From assembly GCF_900112365.1 (NCBI RefSeq), contig NZ_FOLQ01000029.1, forward strand, positions 1 to 50,471: DNA of 50,471 nucleotides. Reading direction: 5' to 3'. Made by a program: the position numbers and the translations under genes. Below, piece by piece: positions 33,132 through 41,544 of this stretch (positions within the stretch are counted from its first letter, which is position 1; the number at the start of each line of letters is the position of its first letter). This DNA comes from Spirosoma endophyticum (lineage in GTDB: Bacteria; Bacteroidota; Bacteroidia; Cytophagales; Spirosomataceae). The notes beneath the pieces are model-generated. The model had not been told where the DNA came from and searched no databases. It saw nothing but the letters and a program-made list of their open reading frames with translations.

Positions 33132-33197
33132 TCTGCTTTCAGCCGTGTACGGATTGGTATGCGGAATCTGTTCTTGATCAATTGTAATACTATTATA

Positions 33198-33347
33198 ATG
33201 ACACCCTACACGGCTCCTGAATACGATTCTTCTTCATTTAATTGCCCCCATTGTAACGCATTTGCTAAACAAGTTTGGGGAGATATGGCCTACGTTCACA
33301 AAAATCGATTTAGTGAGCCATTTCCAAGATGGGAAATAGCAATATAA
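33198..33347 (+). pseudogene. N-terminal fragment of a DUF4145-like zinc-ribbon protein
   Basis: From the ATG at 33198 there are 49 codons (MTPYTAPEYDSSSF then CPHCNAFAKQVW) ending in FPRWEIAI and a stop. The CPHC knuckle and surrounding residues resemble the start of DUF4145-type proteins of about 200 residues, where a second CxxC follows just after this point. Here the frame stops before it, so the gene seems truncated, with the DUF4062-helicase gene starting 30 bases on. DUF4145 domains occur in restriction and abortive-infection contexts. Family match is from pattern recognition only. Confidence 0.45.
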
Positions 33348-33377
33348 TTATCATTGACTTTGATTAATGTATGCTTT

Positions 33378-34961
33378 ATGTCATCTAAGAAAAAGCTTCA
33401 AGTTTTTGTTTCATCCACCTACCTCGATCTTATCAAAGAAAGGCAGGCAGCTGTTGAAGCTATCTTAACCGCTGGACATATACCAGCTGGTATGGAATTA
33501 TTTTCAGCTGGCGATAAATCTCAGATGGATGTTATAAAACGGTGGATAGATGAGTCAGATGTGTATTTATTGTTACTCGCTGGTCGATACGGTTCTATTG
33601 ATTTAGAATCTGGCAAAAGCTACACCCAGTTAGAATATGAATATGCTCTCGAAAAAGGCAAACCTTTTTTTGCTCTAGTTATCACCGAGAAACATTTGGA
33701 TGAGAAAGTTAAGACTGAAGGCAAGGATGTTTTAGAACCAGACTATCCTCAAAAATTAAGAGAGTTTAAAGCATTGGTTAAAAATAAGTTAGTTAAATTT
33801 TGGGATGATGCGCGTGATATTAAATTAGCTATCTTACAAACACTTCCAGAATTTGAACGTCGTCCAGAATTAATCGGATGGGTCCAGGGAAACGAAGTGA
33901 CCAATTCGAATATAATTGTCCAGGAGATTGCTCGACTTACCGAGGAAAATTCGACTTTAAAGTCTAAGGAATTATTTAGTGTCTCCGTAACTGAGGCTAT
34001 TAGAAAGCTAGAAGAAAAAAAGAATCATGAAGGTCTAACTGGAGTACCGTCTGGCTTTGTTAATTTAGACAGACTAACATCTGGCTGGCAGCCAGCGGAA
34101 TTAATCATCTTGGCTGCCAGACCGGCAATGGGCAAAACGGCATTTATAGTTTCAGCACTGCGGAACGCGACTGTTGATTTTAGTATACCAACTGCTGTGT
34201 TTTCACTGGAGATGTCCAGTACACAGTTGTTAAATCGTTTGATTTCAGCGGAGGCTGAAATAGACAGTGAAAAAATTCGGAAGGGAAGCCTAAAGCCACA
34301 TGAATGGGTGCAATTACAACATAAAATTCAGCGACTCACTAACGCGCCGATTTTTATTGATGATACGCCGGCACTATCCATTGTAGATTTACGGGCAAAA
34401 TGCGGTCAACTGAAATCACAAAACAACATTCAGTTGGTGATTATTGACTACCTTCAGCTCATGTCGGGTGATGTATCTAGTGGTCGTGAGCAAGAAATTG
34501 CTTCGATTTCGCGGGCGTTAAAGACCTTAGCGAGGGAACTAGACATACCCGTAATTGCCCTTTCACAACTGAGCCGGAGTGTTGAAACAAGAGGAGGAGA
34601 CAAGAGACCGAAACTTTCTGATCTTCGTGAATCGGGAAGTATTGAAGAAAACGCGGATATGGTTTTATTCCTTTACAGACCCGAGTACTACAGTTTTACA
34701 GAAGACGAAAATGGCAACTCTACGATGGGTATTGGTGAAGTGATTGTAGCCAAGAACCGGAATGGCCCTTTAAGCACGATCCAACTTCGATTCATCAATA
34801 GATATACAAAATTCATCAATCTAGATGATCATTTCGGAGATGAAGATGGTGACTTAACCTCCTTAACTTCTTCGCCGCTGAATCCAAGCGGGACACCTCC
34901 TTCGACCAATAAAATCAAAATGCCATCTCGATTTGACGGTAATGAAGAAACACCTTTCTAA
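33378..34961 (+). CDS. DUF4062-DnaB helicase C-terminal domain fusion protein
   Basis: From the ATG at 33378 (MSSKKKLQVFVSST) the protein has 527 residues. Residues 6-105 are a DUF4062 domain: VFVSSTYLDLIKERQAAVEA, IPAGMELFSAGD, WIDESDVYLLLLAGRYGSID and SYTQLEYEYALEKGKP. A linker with a probable coiled coil (180-215) follows. Residues 218-485 are a complete DnaB-type RecA-fold ATPase: Walker A ARPAMGKTA (247-255), FSLEMS (275-280), Walker B VIIDYLQLM (354-362), SQLSRSVETR (396-405) with LRESGSIEENADMVLFLYRPEYY (417-438), and KNRNGPL arginine-finger region (459-465). The N-terminal DnaB domain that contacts primase is absent and replaced by DUF4062. An earlier ATG at 33354 exists. DUF4062 function is poorly known; a defence or replication-sensing role is inference. 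Confidence 0.9.
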   Translation: MSSKKKLQVFVSSTYLDLIKERQAAVEAILTAGHIPAGMELFSAGDKSQMDVIKRWIDESDVYLLLLAGRYGSIDLESGKSYTQLEYEYALEKGKPFFALVITEKHLDEKVKTEGKDVLEPDYPQKLREFKALVKNKLVKFWDDARDIKLAILQTLPEFERRPELIGWVQGNEVTNSNIIVQEIARLTEENSTLKSKELFSVSVTEAIRKLEEKKNHEGLTGVPSGFVNLDRLTSGWQPAELIILAARPAMGKTAFIVSALRNATVDFSIPTAVFSLEMSSTQLLNRLISAEAEIDSEKIRKGSLKPHEWVQLQHKIQRLTNAPIFIDDTPALSIVDLRAKCGQLKSQNNIQLVIIDYLQLMSGDVSSGREQEIASISRALKTLARELDIPVIALSQLSRSVETRGGDKRPKLSDLRESGSIEENADMVLFLYRPEYYSFTEDENGNSTMGIGEVIVAKNRNGPLSTIQLRFINRYTKFINLDDHFGDEDGDLTSLTSSPLNPSGTPPSTNKIKMPSRFDGNEETPF

Positions 34962-35030
34962 AATACATATTTATTATACATCGTTCTTTCGATTTTTAAA
35001 AACGTATAAGGAGTGACATTACTACCATTC

Positions 35031-35062
35031 GCCCTGAATTCTTGTCGATTCGGGGCTTTTTT
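35031..35062 (+). terminator. Terminator after the DUF4062-helicase gene
   Basis: GCCCTGAAT (35031-35039) pairs with ATTCGGGGC (35048-35056) with one weak position and is followed by six T (35057-35062). It lies 70 bases past the stop. Confidence 0.7.
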
Positions 35063-35146
35063 ATGACCGATTAGTAAATCCAGCAGGAATACTTGAAAGG
35101 GAATACCTTCTTTGTTACCCAAACATCGCACAATCCACAAATAATC

Positions 35147-35588
35147 ATGGCAAAGACTAAACCTAAAGTGTTAGTGAACAAGCTGGGAGAATATATGACA
35201 GCTAGTTATACGCGTAAGAAAACTATCGTTTACGATCAGAAAAATCCGCCCCCTTTTAAGGCTGTCAGATATGCTGAAACAAGAGTTGCTTATGCACAAT
35301 ATATAATGTCAGGATTTGATAAATCCATTATTGATAGGGCGATTAAGGCGGTCTCAGCGAAAACAACAATCAGTGATTTTCAAATTAATGATAAAGATAC
35401 TTCACTAGAATCCTTAAACTGTTGCTTTTCCTGTCCTTTCAGGTCTCACTATTGAGCCTTTTAATGGTGATGGGAAGATTGAAATATCTGGTGTTGATGT
35501 AAGTGTATATCCAGATTTGATTTTGAGGGGTACTGTAAAAAGAAAAAGGAATTACAATAGCTACTACTCGCTTATATGTAAAGACTAG
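35147..35588 (+). pseudogene. Frameshifted hypothetical gene
   Basis: The ATG at 35147 opens MAKTKPKVLVNKLGEYMTAS and runs to DKDTSLESLN before drifting into an unlikely tail that stops at 35455. A second frame, shifted by one, is open from about 35418 and reads SGLTIEPFNGDGKIEIS then VDVSVYPDLILRGTVKRK to a stop at 35588. Joined, they would give a protein of about 145 residues. A one-base change between about 35410 and 35440 explains the break. The family was not recognised; the N-terminal part is basic and could be nucleic-acid binding. Confidence 0.5.
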
Positions 35589-35720
35589 TTTTTCTTATAT
35601 AGAAAGTTAGGGTGAAGATTTGATTAATAGCAGGTCTAAAGTTAATAGTACAATGGCATACATTGCTTAATTTACAGCCGCCTATTTATACCACTCGGCT
35701 AAACCCCTTACTCTTATCGT

Positions 35721-37454
35721 ATGAGCATCAATTTCTATCGCACCGTGAAAGAATACCAACAACTACTTATACTTATCATGCTGAAACACCGCTCCCAAAG
35801 CGGCTTCCCTGTCCAAACCAAAACACCTTTCTGCCTAACATCACCGGACATGACACTGTCTCGGCATATGACTCTTACACGAGCGAATCTGAGCTATCCC
35901 TCCCTTGCCCAAGTCATTCTTTTCATCCTGCTTCTAGTCATGCAGAATAACAGGGCCTGGGCACAATGTTTTAGCCCCACGAGCAATTCTACCTATAGTG
36001 TTGGCACAAATCCTATTTCGGTAGCCCTAAAGGACTTCAATGGGGATGGGAAACTCGATCTGGCCACCGCCAATACTGGCGAAAATACCGTCTCGGTATT
36101 GCTGGGTTCCGGTTCGGGTAGTTTTGGAACCGCCACTTCCTATGCCGTTGGTAATGAGCCCGTTTCGGTGGCGGCAGGTGACTTCAACGGAGATGGTAAA
36201 CTTGACCTAGTCACAGCCAATAATAATAGCAACACGGTCTCAGTGCTATTGGGCACGGGGGCAGGCACCTTCGGGGCAGCTACTCCCTTTGTAGCGGCTG
36301 TTGGCCTTGAATCGGTAGCAGTAGGGGATTTTAATGGGGATGGTAACGCTGACTTGGCTACGGCCAGTATAGTGACTAACACAGTCTCGGTGCTACTAGG
36401 CACAGGTACAGGTAGTTTTGGGGCAGCAACTCCTTTTTTAGTAGGGAAAGGACCGGTTTCCGTGGTAGTGGGTGATTTCAACGGAGATGGAAAAGCTGAC
36501 CTGGCTACAGCAGATAGGGTGTCTAGTACGGTCTCAGTACTACTAGGTACGGGCACGGGCAGCTTCGAAGCGGGCAGCTCCTATCCCATTTTCTACACCC
36601 TTTACAATCATAGCTTTGGTAGTTCTCCCCAATCGATAATCGTAGCAGAACTGAACGGAGATGGCAAGTCCGACTTGGTAGTGGCCAATTCAGGCAATAA
36701 TACTGTCTCGGTACTACTGGGTACGGGTACAGGTAGTTTTGGTGCCATTAATTCCTTTGAGGTCGGCGTAAGTCCTCTTTCAGTGGCGACGGGCGATTTT
36801 AACGGGGACGGGAAAGCCGACTTGGCTACAGTCGATTATACGCCCAACAGGGTGTCGGTGCTGCTGGGTACCGGTACCGGTAGCTTTGGGGCAGCTACTC
36901 CCTTTGCAGTGGGTACAAACCCCATATCAGTGGCCGTGGGAGACCTGAACGAGGATAGCAAAGCCGACTTGGTCGTGGCTAACTCCGGCGTTAATACCAT
37001 CTCAGTGTTACTTAATTGCAACATATTGGCTCCCGATCTAATTCCCAACGTCTCCCTAACGCCCTCAATTCAATACGGTACCTCGCAGATTAATGTAGTA
37101 GTGGATGTATTTGAGATGAATGGGGCGCCAAGTGTTGGACCTGTCACGGTCTACATCAACAAAGATCCTATGGTTACCCTGAGCTTTCCGACTGGTTTAA
37201 CCATAGTCGGGAGTAAGCCCGTGCAGAATAGTAGCTGGACGTTTAGTGATTCAGACCCTAATTTCTACATTGTCACCTCCACCGACGTAATTGCGGGCAG
37301 GGGCAAAAAATCGTTTGGTTTGACGGGTACACTAACGCCGGGTAATAGTAAGGGCAGTTTGGCGATAGGCGCAATGATTTCAACTGTGAGCGGGGGCGAG
37401 AGTAGGCTGGATAATAATAGTGATGCGGATAAGGTCGATTATTTTAAGAAATAA
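35721..37454 (+). CDS. Secreted FG-GAP/VCBS repeat protein
   Basis: The frame opens at 35721 (577 residues), but the signal peptide LAQVILFILLLVMQNNRAWAQ follows Met44 (35850) and Met50 (35868), either of which is a better start. The mature protein has about seven repeats of roughly 50 residues with DFNGDGKxDLATA (calcium-binding FG-GAP core) and NTVSVLLGTGTGSFG, predicted to form a beta-propeller. A C-terminal domain of about 130 residues (from APDLIPNVSLTPS) is beta-rich, and no sorting-domain signature was recognised. Such proteins are extracellular adhesins or binding proteins. The DNA repeats are highly alike (GTTTCGGT, GGCACGGG types), favouring recombination. It sits alone in the island. 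Confidence 0.88.
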   Translation: MSINFYRTVKEYQQLLILIMLKHRSQSGFPVQTKTPFCLTSPDMTLSRHMTLTRANLSYPSLAQVILFILLLVMQNNRAWAQCFSPTSNSTYSVGTNPISVALKDFNGDGKLDLATANTGENTVSVLLGSGSGSFGTATSYAVGNEPVSVAAGDFNGDGKLDLVTANNNSNTVSVLLGTGAGTFGAATPFVAAVGLESVAVGDFNGDGNADLATASIVTNTVSVLLGTGTGSFGAATPFLVGKGPVSVVVGDFNGDGKADLATADRVSSTVSVLLGTGTGSFEAGSSYPIFYTLYNHSFGSSPQSIIVAELNGDGKSDLVVANSGNNTVSVLLGTGTGSFGAINSFEVGVSPLSVATGDFNGDGKADLATVDYTPNRVSVLLGTGTGSFGAATPFAVGTNPISVAVGDLNEDSKADLVVANSGVNTISVLLNCNILAPDLIPNVSLTPSIQYGTSQINVVVDVFEMNGAPSVGPVTVYINKDPMVTLSFPTGLTIVGSKPVQNSSWTFSDSDPNFYIVTSTDVIAGRGKKSFGLTGTLTPGNSKGSLAIGAMISTVSGGESRLDNNSDADKVDYFKK

Positions 37455-37876
37455 CGATCAGCATCGGGGTTATTTATACTATGTATTCTAATTTGGACAC
37501 TTGGACGAATACCTATGTTACATAAGCGTCAATGCTGGATCGACGGCTCTGGCAAGCACCTATAAAGGCACTAGCCCCAGCGTTTGTAAATTTCCTGCAT
37601 CTAAGAGTAACAGTTAGTGATTTGGGGCCCAGGTGGCCCTGCCATGGTGTATAGTTCCGTGATGGAACGCTACGGATTGAAGCAGAGGCAACGGATTGAA
37701 AACGTAGTATTGGGAGCAGTAGCCATGGTTTTATAACGTCGCAACTACAAAAGTAAGTCTATTTCTTACCTGCCTGTTTTTATAAGAAAGCCTTGCCCTT
37801 CCATGTTAATGGAGATTTTTGCGTTTGACTTTCTATCAAGAATTCATAATTGGGCAGTTAACCTTAATTTATATAA
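37455..37876. other. 422-base spacer, nothing recognised
   Basis: No supported gene, RNA or hairpin was seen. A short open stretch near 37642-37735 (MVYSSVMERYGLKQRQR) has no recognisable relative and may be debris of a lost mobile gene. Confidence 0.4.
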
Positions 37877-38679
37877 TGGCTCGCAATAAGAACATAAAGG
37901 AAAATAGAATATCATTAAAGGAAGAAGTGCCTAAAAGAGGTGTTTATATTGGTCAATACCTGAAAAAAAAATTTATATAATATAATAGGGGCAATAACTG
38001 GAATTTTAGGTATCATATTGACCTGTGTTTTATATGCGCCTGCTGAAAAAACTTATGGATTACTGGCAAGTTGCCAAAAGGCACGAGTTCCATTTATTTC
38101 CTTTGGTTGGAATCGTTTTAGGATCGAAACTAAAAACGGGGCTATGCTTACAGATGAAGGTAAGCCAATTTTAGGCGTGATTTTAAAGGAGGGTCAACTC
38201 TATGTGAATGCTGTATTAAGAAATAAAGATGGAGTACTTCTTGCCGAGATTAGAAATAATAAATGGCTAATTTCAAACCCAGGAATGGGATTGCAAAAAA
38301 CTACAATGACAATGCACTTGAAGTTAGAGATTTTTATGGTAATGTCATTCTTCAAATTTTGTATTTAGGTGATACTGTTAACATAGCAGGGGTCTTTTAC
38401 TGTCAAGCAGGACAAGCATTGGCGATCTTGATAGACGAAACTGGAGTAGCTACATTTGATAAATTAAAAAAGGGGGAGTTAGATTATAAAGTACTCTCTA
38501 AAATAATTCCAATTTTTAATTATCCTGCGGCGACTCATCAAGGTGAATGTCCGGGTTGTGATGCCCTTGAAAAAATAATTAGTGGACATGAAATAAATGA
38601 TAGTACAGGCTATCTATTACGTGAATCTCCTTTAGAAATATGTGATATACCATATTTCAAAGATGCTAACGATAAATAA
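37877..38679 (+). pseudogene. Membrane-anchored hypothetical protein, two frameshifts
   Basis: Three frames join into one protein of about 265 residues. The ATG at 37877 gives MARNKNIKENRISLKEEV through QYLKKK and stops at an A-run; one A fewer would continue into NLYNIIGAITGILGIILTCVLYA, a transmembrane helix, and then SFGWNRFRIETKNGAMLTDEGKPILG. Near 38290 a second one-base shift leads to NYNDNALEVRDFYGNVILQ to DANDK at 38679. The residues after the helix match a recurring Bacteroidota hypothetical pattern (WGWNxYxIETKNG, DPYGNVVLQ). Both breaks may be real decay or read errors at the homopolymer. Function unknown. Confidence 0.6.
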
Positions 38680-38771
38680 GTTGTATACTTACCTATATTA
38701 TTTTGCTTCTATAGTTTAATTAATTCTTAACTAGTCTATTTCAGGTTTCTGGAATAGTTTATCAAACATAT

Positions 38772-38906
38772 TTATCTTTTATTTCTCGCGCTTTCGCTGA
38801 TCTGAACGTACTTCATTGTCGTTCTAATATCCCGATACCCCATGTAGTCCTGAACGAGGGCGTTCGCAGTATCGAGGCCCAACGTAATGGGGTGGAGTGC
38901 GAGGCT
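38772..38906 (-). pseudogene. Degenerate C-terminus of a tyrosine recombinase
   Basis: The minus strand encodes LALHPITLGLDTANAL then VQDYMGYRDIRTTMKYVQIS and ends ESARNKR. The pattern matches the C-terminal part of phage-type integrases: HPHTLRHSFA, VQDYLGHKDIRTTMKY. The catalytic Arg-His (TLRH to TLGL) and the LGH His are lost, while the Tyr of MKY is kept. No upstream catalytic part is present. It is a dead integrase remnant marking an old mobile-element border. Confidence 0.55.
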
Positions 38907-38941
38907 TGCGGCTCCTGAATTGAGCCTGACTTGAAAAGACG

Positions 38942-38969
38942 ACGGTCCTACCATTGCTGGCAGGACCGT
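38942..38969. terminator. Terminator-like hairpin
   Basis: ACGGTCCT (38942-38949) pairs with AGGACCGT (38962-38969) around a 12-base loop and is followed on the plus strand by TTTACTT. It sits beside the integrase remnant. Confidence 0.45.
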
Positions 38970-39020
38970 TTTACTTATTATTTGGATATGGCTAGTGTTC
39001 AGAAAGGCTATTCTTAACGG

Positions 39021-39245
39021 TTAGGGTTCCTGTCCTTCGGCAATCAGGCCCAGGTGATATTCAGCTTCGGCGGCTACCATCGGCTCGCCGTTGCACCAGA
39101 TGTATCTGTTGGGTGGGCAGATATTGCCTTTGGCGTCAATGGTCTGGGCAAAGCGGCCATAGATGGCAAATTCATGGACTCCGTAGGCTTCACACAGGGC
39201 GATCAGTTGTTTCTCGAACTCGTCTTCAGTTAGGGTCGTTTTCAT
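39021..39245 (-). CDS. Small hypothetical protein
   Basis: A 74-residue acidic protein (MKTTLTEDEFEKQLIALCEAYG to LIAEGQEP). No family is recognised. It follows the 246-residue LexA-like gene by 11 bases on the same strand, so the two probably form one transcript. The composition looks coding (balanced acidic and hydrophobic residues). Confidence 0.55.
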   Translation of the reverse strand: MKTTLTEDEFEKQLIALCEAYGVHEFAIYGRFAQTIDAKGNICPPNRYIWCNGEPMVAAEAEYHLGLIAEGQEP

Positions 39246-39256
39246 AGGAGTAGTGA

Positions 39257-39997
39257 CTATTTGACGGGTTTAGAAGGTGCTTGGGCGCTTTCAACTTTCA
39301 ACACAAACAGGACCATCTGTAGAGGTATAGTGATGTAATCATATTTGCAATCTGGGTGGTCGAACCCCAGCGTAATGGAATTAGCATCCACCTTCTTGAC
39401 TCGGCCAAAACTATACTTACGTGTCCTGTCCTTGTGCTGCCGAAAAGAAACAACAACTACACTGCCTTTCTTATAATCAGCTTGGTCAACGATCACACAG
39501 GATAAAGTATCGCCTTTTTGAATCATTGGGCTCATCTTATCATGAAAGGCTCGGAACGATTTCCGGTCTCGCCAATCGTTAGGTTTAGCTTGAATATGGT
39601 CAGGAAGCGGATAAGGAGCTAATTCAAACCAACTCATCTCTTTGTTGATTTCAGCCTGATATTGCAAGTGATCTGCTATTGATTCGTTGGCCTCTTCAAT
39701 TGAAATAGTGAAAATGCCTTCTCCAATTCGCGTTCTGTAAACATGACTATCTAAGAGCTCTATGTAAGCCGTTAAGCTACGTCGTACACCTCTTTTTTCA
39801 AAGGCTGCCAAAAATTTACCTTTTTCAGCATAAGCGAGCGTGTCTACTGCCCATTTGCGCAGGGAAAGAAGTGTAGTTCTCTCTAAATTCCGGCCCTCAA
39901 CGGAAACTTGAGGAAGCTCTTCTTGGGTGTTTTGGCCCGAATTTTGGTTGGTGTTTGCATGGGAATCCCTACCCACGTAGTTTTGCATCGTGTTCAT
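39257..39997 (-). CDS. Hypothetical protein with possible S24/LexA-like C-terminal domain
   Basis: A 246-residue protein. The first 30 residues are Asn- and Gln-rich and low in complexity. The C-terminal half (from about 145) reads DKMSPMIQKGDTLSCVIVD, SVVVVSFRQ, FGRVKKVDANSITLGFDHPDCKYDYITIPLQ, with the layout of the S24 peptidase fold of phage repressors (GDSMxPTIxxGD, KR, SDNPxY). Where S24 enzymes have the catalytic Ser before MxP, this protein has Lys, so cleavage is doubtful. No helix-turn-helix was recognised at the N-terminus. It might be a phage-type regulator derived from such a protein. Moderate to low certainty. Confidence 0.5.
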   Translation of the reverse strand: MNTMQNYVGRDSHANTNQNSGQNTQEELPQVSVEGRNLERTTLLSLRKWAVDTLAYAEKGKFLAAFEKRGVRRSLTAYIELLDSHVYRTRIGEGIFTISIEEANESIADHLQYQAEINKEMSWFELAPYPLPDHIQAKPNDWRDRKSFRAFHDKMSPMIQKGDTLSCVIVDQADYKKGSVVVVSFRQHKDRTRKYSFGRVKKVDANSITLGFDHPDCKYDYITIPLQMVLFVLKVESAQAPSKPVK

Positions 39998-40604
39998 TTT
40001 GATAGATGTTAAAGTGTCACAAAAGGCTCATGCCCGAAGTTGTGGAGACAGGAGGTATGGGCCTATTTTGTTTTTCCAAAGGTAGCAGATGAAACAATGA
40101 AAGTCAAGAGAAAATTAGACATAACCTACTGATTAACAACCTGTTGTATGTATACACGATTTAATATGTTTTAATGACAACAGTTAATACTTTTCAAAGC
40201 TTAAGTAAGAGAAATGTGATCTATGGACAGCCAGTGCCTCTTCCTAGAATATCTTTATGTGTACTGTTACACGATTATATTTGTAAAAGTCTCCTGATTC
40301 TAGCAGCGTACATTATAAATACTTGTAAAAGTGTGTCTGTAAAATAGTAGTGGCGAATCCCGAAAGGATAGCGTTAGGATTACTAACGCCACTGAAAATC
40401 AATACAGGCAGGTATTTGGCACTCAGGACTGGTCTTAATGGTCTGTGGCTTTACGTGCCCCCAACTTTGGGGAGTCAGATTTTGCTAAGCAATTGTCGGA
40501 GAAACTAAATAAGCAGATAAACTACTCTACTGGTTGTCATGGCTCGGCCCCCTGTGGCCGATTTCCGTTATTTTACCATAAAGCTTGGGTGGGGTTAATT
40601 AGTA
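39998..40604. other. 607-base AT-rich spacer
   Basis: No supported gene. A small hairpin (GCGTTAG and CTAACGC, 40371-40389) is the only structure seen. A 62-codon frame at 40445-40633 lacks protein-like character. The promoter for the gene at 39257-39997 should lie near 39998-40100. Confidence 0.4.
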
Positions 40605-41544
40605 TTATTTTATATTGCTCTGTTCAATCATAAATATAATTGTAGTACCCGTCATGTTTAAGCAGTATCTAGTTAGTTTGCTATCAACTTGTTGTATAAC
40701 TTCTCCTTGACCGTGGCCACCAAATTTATTTCGTATAGTTGGAATTCCCCCCTCAAGTAAATTTTTTAATGAGCCGAGCTGTGTTTCGCTAAAACTCTGA
40801 AACAGACCATTTTCTGCACAAGCTTTTATAAGTTTGCTGGCTGTATCTTTTTGATCGTATTTCCATTTCTTTTGAGAACAGATTATTTTCATTGTACTTT
40901 CAAAAGCTTTCAGACATTCGGCTAAACACTCTTTATTTCTATTATGCCTGTAATGTTCATGTGCTTTGGTGTACTCGTCAAAAGCTCCCTGAAAAATTTC
41001 ATTAGATAAGAGAGATAAAGCGGGCTTTACAATCTCTGAGTGTGTATAGGTTGAATCTGTTCTAATTATCGGACTGGCTTCATATTGATATCCAATCGCA
41101 TGTTCTTTGAATCTTTGATTAAGCTCCTCAATAGCATTATCCGGCGAGCTTGATATATGTGCTATATACGCATAGTTATTAATCAGAGGTATTACCGCTT
41201 CGATGTATTGAAATGTTACTTCGACAACATCTAACACTTTTTCAGTATTATTTTCTTTCAGTAAATAGCGTATAATGTGTTCTTTATCGGAACTAAAATT
41301 TTCAACATTTAATGTAAATACTCCATATTCTTTACACAGAGCTTTGTGAATGTATTGATAAGCTTTACTAGCCTCTTGAGGGCCATAACCAGTGTTATCC
41401 ATACCTATTGTGTCGCTTATTATATGCACTATTTTGCACTATTTGTACGTGTAACTGCTCATTAATTTTATCATAAGTATAAACGTCGCTTATTTCACCT
41501 CTTTGTTTTTTTTGTCTTTTTGAAAATAGGTTAAATACTGCCAT
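40605..41544 (-). pseudogene. STM4504/CBY_0614 family gene broken by a 10-bp insertion
   Basis: The ATG at 41544 opens MAVFNLFSKRQKKQRGE then DVYTYDKI and LHVQIV, the typical start of STM4504/CBY_0614-family proteins. The frame then stops shortly after. One frame away, HIISDTIGMDN resumes and runs for about 270 residues (YAYIAHISSSPDNAIEELNQRF, KAHEHYRHNRNKECLAECLKAFES, HGQGEV) to the end at 40605. Removing ten bases (CAAAATAGTG, a near copy of the preceding ACAAATAGTG) restores HVQIVHIISDTIG. The C-terminal part resembles abortive-infection helical domains (AbiJ-like). The full protein would be about 310 residues. Whether a GTG-started C-terminal piece (from 41429) is made is unknown. Confidence 0.8.

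Noticed and set aside
36140..36556. Minus-strand frame inside the FG-GAP repeat gene
   Set aside because: Repeats of the sense gene create long antisense frames; no independent evidence.
36000..37020. Repeated DNA units considered as a possible CRISPR or tandem-repeat locus
   Set aside because: The units are about 150 bases and translate to FG-GAP protein repeats; no short identical repeats with unique spacers were found anywhere in the window.
40445..40633. 62-codon plus-strand frame
   Set aside because: Low-complexity, overlaps the 3' end of the STM4504/CBY_0614-family gene; no support.
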